This document shows positions 34,275 to 47,216 of a stretch of 64,000 nt of DNA, piece by piece. How positions within the stretch are numbered: the first letter of the stretch is position 1; each line of letters starts with the position of its first letter. Made by a program: the position numbers and the translations under genes. The DNA comes from Oceanobacillus halotolerans (lineage in GTDB: Bacteria; Bacillota; Bacilli; Bacillales; Amphibacillaceae). The notes below the pieces were generated by a model. It saw nothing but the letters and a program-made list of their open reading frames with translations, searched no databases and was not told the DNA's origin. The stretch spans positions 1 through 64,000 of the forward strand of contig NZ_WIXL01000005.1 of the NCBI RefSeq assembly GCF_010993955.1, given 5' to 3'.

Positions 34275-36929
34275 TTACTTTTTAGTAAAACCAAACAAGA
34301 CAGTTGGTAGGGAACTTAGTACAATAATTAACATCCAATCACGAATACTTAGGAACGTTGTATGGAAGATTGGTTGTAATGGTTCCCAATAAATAACGAC
34401 TAATAGTAATAGAATAGACGATAAAACAGCTAAAACTAAATACATGTTTTCAAAAGGATTTCTGGCAAAAACAGATTGTTCACTACGGCAATCAAACACA
34501 TGTATTAATTGAGCCATCACAAGTGTTGTGAATGCCATTGTTTGTGCGAAAATAAGGTTATCAGGATTTTGTTGATAGGACACCGTAAAGGCTATTAGAG
34601 CTACAATACCAATTAAAAATCCACGGGTGATTATTTTAAAGCCTAAGCCACGTGCAAAAACGCCTTCTTTAGGATCTCTTGGTCCTCGTTTCATTATATC
34701 ATCTTCTGATTTATCCAACCCTAATGCCATCGCTGGTAGACCATCTGTTACTAAGTTTACCCATAAAATTTGAACAGGAACTAACGGTAACGGCATTGCA
34801 AGCATCATCGCAAATAACATCACTAATATTTCACCAACATTAGATGCCAATAAATAGCGGATAAACTTTCGGATGTTTTCATAAATATTTCGTCCTTCAT
34901 GAATGGCAGCTTTAATCGTCGCAAAATTATCATCCATCAGAATAAGTGAAGATGCTTCTTTTGTAACATCTGTTCCGCTTCTTCCCATACTAACCCCAAT
35001 GTCACTTGCTTTGATGGCAGGTGCATCATTGACACCATCTCCTGTCATGGCAACAATATGACCTTTTTCCTGAAATGCTTTAACAATCTTTAGTTTATGC
35101 TCTGGTGTAACACGAGCAAATACATATACTTGATCGATAATGTCTTCCAATTCCGTTACTGACATTTGATTTAATTGGTAGCCTTCTAATACTAGTCCAT
35201 CTTCTGGTAATAAATTTAATTGATGTGCAATTGCACTTGCCGTTTTTTTATGATCCCCTGTTATCATCACTGTTTTAATTCCAGCTGCTTTACATTCCTC
35301 AATGGCAGACTTTACTTCTTTTCTTGGTGGATCCATCATGCCAAATAAACCAATAAACGTTAAGTCTTTTTCGATAAATGCTGTTTCTAACGAATCTTGC
35401 TTCGCTAATGGTTTCATTCCGATTGCAATGGTCCGGAGTGCCTTATCAGCCATTTGATCGATCGCGCCTTCAATTTGCTTTTGATCGGATTGTTTTAATT
35501 GTTTTCTTCCATCTTTCCCCATAACAAAAGAGGTACGTGGAAGTAATACATCTGGTGCACCTTTTGTAATGACAAAACGTCGTTGATTATCATCTTCCAC
35601 AATGACACTCATTCGTTTCCGCTCTGAATCAAATGGAATCTCTTTAATCACTTTGTAATGGTCATGTAGTACAGGGGATAGACCTAGCTTTCTAGATGCA
35701 ACTAATAAAGCACCATCTGTTGGATCCCCATCTACTAAATACTTTCCTTTTTTCACTTGTAAAGAAGCATTATTACATAACATGCCATATAATAGCATGG
35801 ATTCTAAATTGGGAAAATCTCTGTCTACTTTTCTTTCATGGAGAAAGTAATCACCACGTACATCAAAGCCGTCTCCAGTGACATGTAAATAATCTCCATT
35901 TAAAAAGAGTTCTTTTACTGTCATTTGATTTTCTGTCATCGTACCTGTTTTATCAGAACAAATTACAGATGCACAACCTAAAGTTTCAACAGCAGACAAC
36001 TTACGGACAATTGCCTTCTTCTTAATCATTCGTTGAACACCTAATGATAAGGCAACCGTCACAATCGCAGGTAATCCTTCTGGTATTGCTGCTACTGCTA
36101 GGGATACGCCAGCCAAGAACATATCATATAAGGCATGTCCCTGATACACACCGACAACAACCACTAAAGCAGTTAAGAATAATGCAACTCCAATTAACAC
36201 CTTACCTAGCTCTGCTAGTTTATGTTCTAAAGGGGTGGTTGTTTTTTCCGTTTTTGCCATTAACGAAGCAATTTGTCCCATAACTGTATTCATACCAGTT
36301 CCAACAACAATTCCAATACCAGAACCTCTTGTCACTAATGTCCCCATAAAGCCCATATTCACTTGATCTTGTGGATCAATATCATCCCGTTCAATGGCTG
36401 TTGCATGCTTCATTACGGGGAGTGATTCTCCTGTGAGCGCCGACTCTTCTGTCTCCATGTTATTGGACTTTACAATTCGTACATCAGCTGAAATACGGTC
36501 ACCACTCTGCATTCGGATTACATCACCAATAACAACGTCTTTTGAGGGGATTGTCACCCACTCGCCATCACGTAAAACAGAAGCAGCTGGGGCAGATAGC
36601 TCCTTTAGTTTGGCTAAGGACTTTTCTGCTTTTTGTTCTTGGAAATACCCAATTAAACCATTGACAAGCACAATAACCATAATGGCAATAGCATCAATGT
36701 ACTCCCCTAACAGTCCCGCGATTAACGTTGCTGCGAGTAACACCAAGACCATAAAATCTTGAAATTGCTTTAAGAATAATAACCATTTTGACGTATTTTT
36801 CTCTTTTTCTAACTCGTTTTCCCCATACTGCTTCTTTCTTTCCTCCACTTGTTTTGTGGACAATCCCCTGCTAGCTGTTACATGTAGTTTTTGCTCTACA
36901 CGATCTACATCTAATTGATACCATTTCAT
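34275..36929 (-). CDS. P-type calcium-transporting ATPase (YloB-like)
   Basis: Membrane pump of the P2A (SERCA-like) class that exports Ca2+. The start is the ATG at 36929 (MKWYQLDVDR) behind GGAGG, giving 884 residues; the frame to 37022 lacks a ribosome binding site. Motifs are TGES (167-170), PEGLPA (283-288, membrane helix 4 ligand region), the phosphorylated Asp326 in DKTGT, and TGDGVNDAPAIK. About ten membrane helices are apparent in three groups. B. subtilis YloB is sporulation-expressed; its neighbour yloA (rqcH) is divergent here. Confidence 0.93.
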   Translation of the reverse strand: MKWYQLDVDRVEQKLHVTASRGLSTKQVEERKKQYGENELEKEKNTSKWLLFLKQFQDFMVLVLLAATLIAGLLGEYIDAIAIMVIVLVNGLIGYFQEQKAEKSLAKLKELSAPAASVLRDGEWVTIPSKDVVIGDVIRMQSGDRISADVRIVKSNNMETEESALTGESLPVMKHATAIERDDIDPQDQVNMGFMGTLVTRGSGIGIVVGTGMNTVMGQIASLMAKTEKTTTPLEHKLAELGKVLIGVALFLTALVVVVGVYQGHALYDMFLAGVSLAVAAIPEGLPAIVTVALSLGVQRMIKKKAIVRKLSAVETLGCASVICSDKTGTMTENQMTVKELFLNGDYLHVTGDGFDVRGDYFLHERKVDRDFPNLESMLLYGMLCNNASLQVKKGKYLVDGDPTDGALLVASRKLGLSPVLHDHYKVIKEIPFDSERKRMSVIVEDDNQRRFVITKGAPDVLLPRTSFVMGKDGRKQLKQSDQKQIEGAIDQMADKALRTIAIGMKPLAKQDSLETAFIEKDLTFIGLFGMMDPPRKEVKSAIEECKAAGIKTVMITGDHKKTASAIAHQLNLLPEDGLVLEGYQLNQMSVTELEDIIDQVYVFARVTPEHKLKIVKAFQEKGHIVAMTGDGVNDAPAIKASDIGVSMGRSGTDVTKEASSLILMDDNFATIKAAIHEGRNIYENIRKFIRYLLASNVGEILVMLFAMMLAMPLPLVPVQILWVNLVTDGLPAMALGLDKSEDDIMKRGPRDPKEGVFARGLGFKIITRGFLIGIVALIAFTVSYQQNPDNLIFAQTMAFTTLVMAQLIHVFDCRSEQSVFARNPFENMYLVLAVLSSILLLLVVIYWEPLQPIFHTTFLSIRDWMLIIVLSSLPTVLFGFTKK

Positions 36930-37027
36930 AGTGCATTCCTCCAGCTTTATCTGTATCCATACAACCTCACACTTCGGTCGTTTTCTTTTTGCTATATGAG
37001 ATATGTATGCAGACTCGTCCAAAAAAA

Positions 37028-37036
37028 TGCTATAAT
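37028..37036 (+). promoter_or_regulatory. Extended -10 promoter of rqcH
   Basis: TGCTATAAT at 37028-37036 is a perfect extended -10. The -35 region 17 bases upstream (TGCAGA) is poor, as expected for extended -10 promoters. Transcription would start only about 14 bases before the TTG start codon. Confidence 0.7.
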
Positions 37037-37055
37037 TACCGAGGAGGTGATCACT

Positions 37056-38762
37056 TTGCCATTTGATGGTATTGTAACAAGAGCAGTAACAAACGAATTA
37101 CAAGAGAAAATTATTTTAGGGAAAATTAATAAAATCTATCAACCGACTGAAACCGAAATTATTGTAACCATTCGTAGTCAAGGTCATAATCATACATTAT
37201 TATTATCCATCCATCCTATGTACGCACGTGTTCATTTAACAAACGATGTCTATCGAAATCCAAAAGAACCTCCTATGTTTTGTATGCTTTTACGAAAACA
37301 TTTATCAGGGGCAACGATAGAAACGATTGAACAAAAAGGAATGGAACGAATCATCACATTCACGATAAAAACAAGAAATGAGCTCGGTGATACCGTATAT
37401 AAAGAACTGATACTGGAACTAATGGGAAAACATAGTAACTTAATGCTTGTTGATCAGGAAAAGGAAATGATTTTAGATAGTTTAAAACACGTATCAAGTA
37501 CGCAAAATCGGCATCGTACCATCTTACCTGGAAAACCTTACAAATTACCTCCAGTACAGGATAAGCTAAATATGTTACAAATCGAACCAGAAACATTTAT
37601 CCGTAAATTGGACTTTAATGCGGGCCATTTAACTAAACAAATTGTGAATACACTTGTTGGGTTATCACCACTTGTAGCAAAAGAAATGGTGCACCGTGCA
37701 AACTTAGGCTCAGAAAAAACATATATGGAAAAATTCACTGAAATGAAGGAAATAGTTCAACATCATCATTACAAACCGACGATTTATTATCATCAAAAAG
37801 AAGACTTCCATGTAATTCCACTCACTTTTTTAGATAGTGAACATAAGGAGTTCTCAACAACTAATAGGATGTTAGATAAATTTTATTCAGGGAAAGCAGA
37901 ACGGGATCGGGTAAAACAACGGGCAAAAGATCTCTATCGTTTCATTAAAAATGAAAAGGATAAAAATGAACGGAAATTAAAAAAACATCAGAAAACCTTA
38001 AAAAAAGCTGAAAACGCAAAAAAGTATCAGCGAAAAGGAGAGTTACTTACTGCCAATATGCATCAAGTTAAGCTAGGGGATAGTACTGTTCAGGTAATCG
38101 ATTATTATGATCCAGAACAAAAGGAAACCACTATTGATCTGGATCCCACAAAGACACCTAGTGAGAATGCACAAAGCTTTTTTAAAACGTACCAAAAATT
38201 AAAAACATCGAAACAAATGGTCGAAAAAGAAATGGAAAAAACAAAGGAAGAAATCATCTACTTGGAGCAACTATTACAACAAATTGATGTTGCAGGTGAA
38301 GATGACATTGAAGAAATACGAGATGAATTACGAGAAGAAGGATATTTGAAAAAACAATCAAAACAGAAGAAAAATAAAAATAAACCTTCCATTCCAAAAC
38401 CAGAAGAGTTTATTTCATCTGATGGCACATTACTGCTTGTCGGAAAAAATAATAAGCAAAATGACTATCTTACAACAAAACTGGCACGACGAAATGAAAT
38501 TTGGCTACATACAAAAGACATCCCTGGGTCACATGTTGTCATTCGTAGCACTAACCCAAGTGAAGAGACAATCCTTGAAGCTGCACAACTTGCTGCATTT
38601 TTTAGTAAATCTCAACAATCATCTTCTGTACCAGTTGACTATACAACTATTAAACATGTGAAAAAACCAAATGGAGCAAAACCTGGTTATGTCACATATG
38701 ATAATCAAAAAACGCTTTTTGTTACACCACAAAAAGAGATAGTCGAAAAGCTAAAAAAATAG
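37056..38762 (+). CDS. rqcH: Ribosome quality control protein RqcH (NFACT family, YloA)
   Basis: Bacterial Rqc2 homologue that binds obstructed 50S-peptidyl-tRNA complexes and adds C-terminal alanine tails for degradation. The start is TTG at 37056 (MPFDGIVTRAV) directly after GAGGAGGTGA, giving 568 residues; the upstream open frame is not coding. The NFACT-N domain and helix-hairpin-helix occupy the first half, then charged coiled coils, then NFACT-R with LLVGKNNKQNDYLTTKLAR and WLHTKDIPGSHVVIR. Once annotated as fibronectin-binding protein FbpA. YlmH, tied to the same pathway, is at 57903. Confidence 0.96.
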   Translation: MPFDGIVTRAVTNELQEKIILGKINKIYQPTETEIIVTIRSQGHNHTLLLSIHPMYARVHLTNDVYRNPKEPPMFCMLLRKHLSGATIETIEQKGMERIITFTIKTRNELGDTVYKELILELMGKHSNLMLVDQEKEMILDSLKHVSSTQNRHRTILPGKPYKLPPVQDKLNMLQIEPETFIRKLDFNAGHLTKQIVNTLVGLSPLVAKEMVHRANLGSEKTYMEKFTEMKEIVQHHHYKPTIYYHQKEDFHVIPLTFLDSEHKEFSTTNRMLDKFYSGKAERDRVKQRAKDLYRFIKNEKDKNERKLKKHQKTLKKAENAKKYQRKGELLTANMHQVKLGDSTVQVIDYYDPEQKETTIDLDPTKTPSENAQSFFKTYQKLKTSKQMVEKEMEKTKEEIIYLEQLLQQIDVAGEDDIEEIRDELREEGYLKKQSKQKKNKNKPSIPKPEEFISSDGTLLLVGKNNKQNDYLTTKLARRNEIWLHTKDIPGSHVVIRSTNPSEETILEAAQLAAFFSKSQQSSSVPVDYTTIKHVKKPNGAKPGYVTYDNQKTLFVTPQKEIVEKLKK

Positions 38763-38787
38763 AATCTTGGACTGTGAATTGGGTAAT

Positions 38788-38820
38788 AAAAACGGATGAC
38801 ACTGATAGGTCATCCGTTTT
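38788..38820. terminator. Bidirectional terminator between rqcH and the LysR gene
   Basis: AAAACGGATGAC (ending 38800) / GTCATCCGTTTT (38809-38820) with an eight-base loop and T-runs on both sides. The LysR stop codon (38810-38812) lies inside the right arm. Confidence 0.88.
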
Positions 38821-39688
38821 GTTTTGTTGTTAAAAATGGTTCATTTTCTAATAAGCGAATAAATTGATCCACTTGTGGTAATTGACGAATTCCTTCTTGA
38901 TAGCAAATCCATGTATCCCTTGTTACATTCTCTCCATTCAATGTCAAAGGAATATGTGGATATGTTTCCATTAAAGAATGAGAAACACTTTTTGGAAGGA
39001 CAGCCATCCCCAATCCTTGTTTCATAAATTGTTTACAGGTTTCAATTTGGTCTACCCTAATCATTTTTAATGGTTTAATCTCATTTTGATGATGATAAAG
39101 CCAATGGTCGACAAGTTCATGCATACTATCGTCACTTTTAAAAGAGATTAATGGTCGTTCTTTAATTTTTGATTGCGGAAACTCCTCTGTATCAAAGATA
39201 TATAGCGGATCATCAAACAAACGGATACAAGTACTTTCTTTTAATTTTTCGCCACGAATAATACAGACATGGTAATTTTTATGATCTCGTTTTATGTCTT
39301 CACTAATCCCAGTTACAAGGTCTATAGCGACTTTCGGAAATTTTTTCGTATAATCCGCAAGAATTGCTGGCAAAAACCGTTGACTAATTAAGGAAGAACA
39401 TGCAATCGATAAGGTCCCTTGAACAGCATCACTTGATTGTGCTAATTTATTTTGAATGGCCACTTCCGCTTCTATTACGTGTTTAGCATGATCTAGAATC
39501 ATTTCCCCATTTGGTGTTGGCATTAAACGTTTTGATGTTCGTATAAATATCTTTTCTCCGAAGTATTCTTCGATGTATTTCAGCCGTTGTGTAACAGCTG
39601 GTTGGGATATCAATACTTCCTTCGCCGTACCACGAATCGTACCAATTTCGTTTAATTTAAGTAATAACTCATAATCCTCTATTTTCAT
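38810..39688 (-). CDS. LysR-family transcriptional regulator
   Basis: A 292-residue LysR-type regulator: N-terminal winged HTH (about 1-60, TAKEVLISQPAVTQRLKYIEEYFG), linker helix, and an effector-binding domain (about 90-290) with a weak LPKSV hinge. The subfamily cannot be assigned; the HTH resembles CcpC/CysL-like Bacillus regulators. It occupies the place of the B. subtilis cysH sulfate-assimilation cluster between pyrE and yloA, so a sulfur-related role is conceivable but unsupported. It is transcribed alone and ends in a shared terminator. Confidence 0.88.
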   Translation of the reverse strand: MKIEDYELLLKLNEIGTIRGTAKEVLISQPAVTQRLKYIEEYFGEKIFIRTSKRLMPTPNGEMILDHAKHVIEAEVAIQNKLAQSSDAVQGTLSIACSSLISQRFLPAILADYTKKFPKVAIDLVTGISEDIKRDHKNYHVCIIRGEKLKESTCIRLFDDPLYIFDTEEFPQSKIKERPLISFKSDDSMHELVDHWLYHHQNEIKPLKMIRVDQIETCKQFMKQGLGMAVLPKSVSHSLMETYPHIPLTLNGENVTRDTWICYQEGIRQLPQVDQFIRLLENEPFLTTKQNG

Positions 39689-39829
39689 TGTGCATGCTCC
39701 TAAATGATAAGCTATGATTATTACTTTTTATTATAAACGAAATTATTTCTTATGACACCCTTTTAATTACCTGTTTTCTAGATAATTACTGCTTTTTCTT
39801 GTATGAATCTCCCTGAAAAGTTGATAGAC

Positions 39830-39905
39830 TATGCGTCTTAGATTGTGCCATTGATTTCCGCTTCGGACAGTCGTTTTCACCATTGACTTAAGCGCGACAT
39901 CTACT
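39830..39905. repeat. Intergenic repeat, 'GATTTCCGCTTCGGACAGTCG' type
   Basis: ATGCGTCTTAGATTGTGCC, then ATTGATTTCCGCTTCGGAC, AGTCGTTTTCACC and a GCGACAT end match the element at 57680-57760 block by block. It fills the space between pyrE and the LysR gene. No ORF is supported. I see no strong pyrE terminator in the gap. Confidence 0.68.
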
Positions 39906-39938
39906 ATGGTATTAGTAATATTATGCGAAAAGAGTTTT

Positions 39939-40555
39939 TTAACTTAATTCATTTCGCCAGGAAATTAATGCTTCTTTTTCAGTTGTTGTTATACTTCCAT
40001 CTTCTTCTAATAGATCTACCGAAATATCAAAATTAGTTAATGTTTCATACTCGATACCTGCTTCTTGGAAATGTAAATCCGCCTTGTTAAGACCATATGT
40101 AAAAATGGCAAATACCCCTAATACGGAAACGCCTTCTCGTTGTAATGCCTTCGCAACACCTAGTGATGAACCCCCAGTAGAAATTAAATCTTCTATCACA
40201 AGTGCTTTTTGTCCTTTCTTGATGACACCTTCTATTTGGTTTTGTTTGCCATGACCCTTTGGTGTGGAACGAACATAAGCTAGTGGCAGGTTTAATTGAT
40301 CAGCTAACCAAGCTGCATGTGGTATTCCTGCAGTTGCACAACCTACGATAATATCTGGCTTCATATCCATTTCCATTACGAAGGAGGCAAATCCATCGAT
40401 AATCTTTTTTCGAATAGCTGGATAGGATAACGTTAAACGATTATCACAATAGATTGGGGATTGTAATCCAGATGTCCAGGTGAAATAATGTTTAGTATCG
40501 ATTTGTATCGCATGAATGGCTAATAAATCTCTTGCAATCTCCTTACTTTGTATCA

Positions 40556-40556
<1 letters not shown>
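39939..40556 (-). CDS. pyrE: Orotate phosphoribosyltransferase
   Basis: Joins orotate and PRPP to give orotidine-5'-phosphate. The 205 residues contain the PRPP-binding loop ALVIEDLISTGGSS and the KGHGKQNQIEG flexible catalytic loop. It is the last gene of the pyr operon; its start overlaps the pyrF stop by one base. Position and length agree with Bacillus PyrE. Confidence 0.98.
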
Positions 40557-42922
<2,366 letters not shown>

Positions 42923-42926
<4 letters not shown>

Positions 42927-45900
42927 AATTGGACAGCCTCTTTCTGTGTTATAGATTTTGCCTGAAAAGTCGTTGACTCAATCACACGTAAAATAGCATT
43001 TGCTGTATCAAGATTAGTGAAACAAGGAATACCATTTTCCACAGCCAATCGTCGTATCATAAACCCATCTGAGGCTACTTGTTGCCCAGAAGATAACGTG
43101 TTTACAACAAATTGAACTTCATCTTGTTCGATAATGGATAAAACATTCGGCTTATCTGATCCAACTTTTTCCACCTCTGTCACTGGAAGTTGAAATTGTC
43201 TTATATATGATGCCGTTCCAGTAGTTGCGTATAATTCAAACCCTAGTTGGTAAAAGCGTTTAGCTATTGGTAATATTTCGGCTTTATCTTGATTAGCTAC
43301 CGTTAATAACACAGCACCCTCTTGTGGGATGGAGATACCAGAAGCGAGTAATCCTTTATAAAGTGCCTTTTCCAGCGTTTTATCATAGCCAATCGCTTCA
43401 CCGGTAGATTTCATTTCAGGTCCTAAATTTGTATCAACACTTCGTAGTTTTTCAAAGGAAAACACGGGTACTTTTACCGAAACCTCATTTGATTCAGGTA
43501 ATATACCTGAGTGAAAGCCTAACGATTTTAATGTTTTACCTAAAATGCATGCTGTTGCCAATTTTGCCATAGTCACCCCAGTAATTTTACTTAAGAATGG
43601 GATCGTTCGACTAGCTCTTGGATTGACTTCCAACACATATACATCCTCTTGATCAATAATAAATTGAATATTAATCAATCCTTTTATTTGAAGTGCTTTT
43701 GCTATTTTTTCAGTTGCTCTCATACATGTTTGTTTAACTGCTTCTGAAATACGTTGCGGTGGATAAACTGCAATCGAATCCCCTGAATGGACACCAGCAC
43801 GTTCTACATGTTCCATAATTCCTGGAACAATGACAGTTTCACCATCACTAATAGCATCAACTTCTACTTCTATACCTGTCACATATTTATCAATTAAGAT
43901 CGGGTGTTCGTCTGTGATGTGTCCCATTTTTTCTAAATATCTTTGTAATTCTACTTCACTATGGACAATTTCCATACGACTACCACCAATTACATAAGAT
44001 GGTCTGACTAAAACGGGATACGTAATCGATGCTGCAACTTCAAATGCCTGTTCTAATTTTTTAACCGTTTTGCCTGTTGGACGAAGTAACTGTAATTCGT
44101 CTAGCAGCTGTTCAAATTTATCACGATCTTCCGCTTGATCAATGGATTGCAAATCAGTTCCTAGGATTTTCACACCTCGACGTGCTAGTCCTGCAGCCAA
44201 ATTGATTGCAGTTTGTCCTCCAAACTGGACTACTACACCTTCTGGCTTTTCTAAATCAATGACATGCATGACATCCTCAACTGTCAGTGGTTCAAAATAT
44301 AATTTATCTGAGATACTAAAATCAGTTGAAACTGTTTCAGGGTTATTATTCATAATAATTGCTTCATAGCCAAGTTCCTTTATCGCTAATACAGCATGAA
44401 CTGTTGCATAATCAAATTCGATCCCTTGACCAATACGAATCGGTCCAGATCCTAGTACGAGCACCTTTTTATTGTTTGAAACAAGAGATTCATTCTCTTC
44501 TTCATAACAGCTATAAAAATAAGGTGTAACAGAGTCAAATTCAGCTGCACATGTATCAACCATTTTATAAACGGGTATTATGTGCTTTTGTTTTCGTAAG
44601 GCATACACATCATCAGAATCTATCCCCCACAAACAAGCAATATGTTCATCAGAAAAACCGACACGTTTTGCTTCTTCTAAAAGACTTATATCGTTTTTTT
44701 GCTCTTGTAAAGAATGCTCTAATTCTATTATTTTTATTAATTTTGCAAGGAAGAAACGATCAATTTTGGTGACTTGGAAAACGTCATTGATGGTTAATCC
44801 ACGCCTAAATACCTCTAACAGAACAAACAATCGTTCATCATCGCACTTTTGTAAGCGTGTCTTTAACCTATCTAATGGTTCCGTTTTTAGACTACTTAAC
44901 CCTAAATCATTAATTTGATTATCTAATGACCGTATTCCTTTTAATAACGATTCCTCAAAGTTCCTTCCAATAGCCATAACTTCTCCTGTTGCTTTCATTT
45001 GTGTTCCTAACGAACGATCACCCAAAACAAATTTATCGAACGGAAAACGTGGAATTTTCGTGACAACATAATCAAGTGTAGGTTCAAAACAAGCATATGT
45101 TTTTCCTGTAATTGGATTAATTATTTCGTCTAGCGTTAATCCAACCGCAATCTTTGCAGCAACTTTAGCAATTGGATATCCAGTTGCTTTTGAGGCCAAT
45201 GCTGATGATCGACTAACTCTTGGATTTACCTCAATAATGTAATAGTCAAAACTATTTGGATCTAGTGCTAACTGAACATTACAACCACCTTCAATTTGTA
45301 GTGCACGAATTATTTTTAATGAAGCATTTCGTAATAGTTGATATTCCCGATCACTTAATGTTTGTGAAGGTGCTACAACGATCGAGTCTCCTGTATGTAT
45401 CCCAACCGGATCAACATTTTCCATATTACAAACCACAATAGCTTGATCTTTTGCATCTCGCATTACTTCATATTCTATTTCTTTATATCCCGCTATGTTT
45501 TTTTCGATTAAACATTGATTTACAGGAGATAAAGCCAACCCATTACGAACAATTTCTTTTAATTCCTTTTCGTTAGAACACATGCCACCACCTGTACCAC
45601 CAAGTGTATAAGCAGGACGAACGATAACGGGATACCCAATTTTATCTGCGAATTGTAATGACTCTTCGATTGAATGTACAATACGACTAGCTGGGACTGG
45701 TTCTTGTAATTCATTCATTAGGGTTCTAAATTGTTCCCGATCCTCTGCTTTTTGAATCGCCTCTAGAGATGTCCCTAGTAATTTGACATTATATTGTTTT
45801 AAAATCCCTGCTTCCTCAAGTTCAATTGCAAGATTTAATCCAGTTTGACCACCAAGTGTTGGTAATAATGCATCTGGTTTTTCTTTACGAATAATTTTAG

Positions 45901-46123
45901 ATAAAAATTCTGTAGTTAATGGCTCCATATACACTTGATCTGCTACTGTTTGATCTGTCATGATCGTTGCTGGGTTTGAATTTGCCAAAATAACGGTATA
46001 CCCTTCTTCTTTCAATGCTTGACATGCTTGTGTACCAGAATAATCAAATTCTGCTGCCTGACCAATAATAATAGGACCTGAACCTATTACGAGTATCTTC
46101 TTGATGGATGTATTTTTAGGCAT
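42923..46123 (-). CDS. carB: Carbamoyl-phosphate synthase, large subunit (pyrimidine-specific)
   Basis: Makes carbamoyl phosphate from bicarbonate, ATP and ammonia from CarA. I use the ATG at 46123 ([15 protein letters not shown] eight bases upstream), giving 1066 residues. The protein has two homologous ATP-grasp halves (each with a GSGPIxIGQ start), an oligomerisation domain between and a C-terminal methylglyoxal-synthase-like allosteric domain (about 930-1066) that should bind UMP. Overlaps carA by eight bases. Known as pyrAB in B. subtilis. Confidence 0.97.
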
Positions 46124-47216
46124 AAACAAATCCCTCCTGTTTTGCTTTAAAATCTTTCATGATTTGTAAAAACTGTTCAAATAAATCATTCGCATCTTCA
46201 GGTCCTGGAGAACTTTCAGGGTGATATTGGACAGAAAATGCTGGGTAGGTTTGATGTACTACTCCTTCTACTGTCTTATCATTAAGGGCAATGTGCGTTA
46301 CATCTAGATCAGTATGTACTAGGGAAGAATTGTTCACCGCATAACTATGATTTTGCGATGTTATATAAGTTTTACCTGTTTTTAAATCTTTCACTGGATG
46401 GTTTGACCCACGATGTCCAAATGTTAATTTTTCTGTCTCAGCACCACAGGCCAAAGAAAGTAGCTGATGTCCTAAACAAATACCGAATAAAGGGATCTTT
46501 CCTAATATGTTTTGAATCATTTGAATTGCAACTGGTACATCTTTAGGGTTTCCTGGTCCATTTGTCAACATCAAACCGTCTGGCTTCAATTGCATAATCT
46601 GTGTAGCACTGTAATGATAAGGAACAACAGTAATATGGCAATCTCGTTTAGTTAGTTCTCGTAAAATACCATGCTTCATCCCATAGTCCACAACGACAAC
46701 CCGCATCCCTCTTCCAGGAACTACATATGGTTTTACGGTAGACGTTTCCTCTACTTGATTTTTTGGTAAAGTGCAGCGTTTTAGTTGGTTCACTTTCTCA
46801 TTAACATTTTCGGTTACCGGCTGAATAACTGCCTTCATGGTTCCATGTTGACGGATGATTCTAGTCAATTTTCGTGTATCCACTCCAACAATCCCTGGGA
46901 TGTTATGTTTCTTTAGATAATGATCAAGTGTTTCTTCATAGCGAAAATTAGATGGAGCTTCACAAACCTCTTTTGCAATAAAACCTTTTATAAATGGTGT
47001 AATCGTCTCGAAATCATCTCGATTGATCCCGTAATTGCCCATTAATGGATATGTCATGGTAACAATTTGACCACAGAAAGATGGATCTGTTAGTACTTCT
47101 TGATAGCCAGTCATTCCTGTATGAAAGACAAGTTCACCAATCGATTCAACATCACTTCCGATACCATTTCCAATCAATACAGTTCCATCTTCTAATATGA
47201 GTTGTCGTTTAGCCAT
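46116..47216 (-). CDS. carA: Carbamoyl-phosphate synthase, small subunit (glutaminase)
   Basis: Hydrolyses glutamine and channels ammonia to CarB. The 366 residues have the CPSase-specific N-terminal half and a class I amidotransferase half with nucleophile C247 in FGICLGHQ and H332/E334 in QYHPE. Overlaps the pyrC stop by eight bases; GGAGG precedes the ATG. Known as pyrAA in B. subtilis. Confidence 0.97.
   Translation of the reverse strand: MAKRQLILEDGTVLIGNGIGSDVESIGELVFHTGMTGYQEVLTDPSFCGQIVTMTYPLMGNYGINRDDFETITPFIKGFIAKEVCEAPSNFRYEETLDHYLKKHNIPGIVGVDTRKLTRIIRQHGTMKAVIQPVTENVNEKVNQLKRCTLPKNQVEETSTVKPYVVPGRGMRVVVVDYGMKHGILRELTKRDCHITVVPYHYSATQIMQLKPDGLMLTNGPGNPKDVPVAIQMIQNILGKIPLFGICLGHQLLSLACGAETEKLTFGHRGSNHPVKDLKTGKTYITSQNHSYAVNNSSLVHTDLDVTHIALNDKTVEGVVHQTYPAFSVQYHPESSPGPEDANDLFEQFLQIMKDFKAKQEGFVYA

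Noticed and set aside
36915-37055. N-terminal extension of rqcH from the earlier ATG
   Set aside because: The extension overlaps the divergent ATPase gene start and the rqcH promoter; the TTG at 37056 has a perfect ribosome binding site and the family N-terminus.
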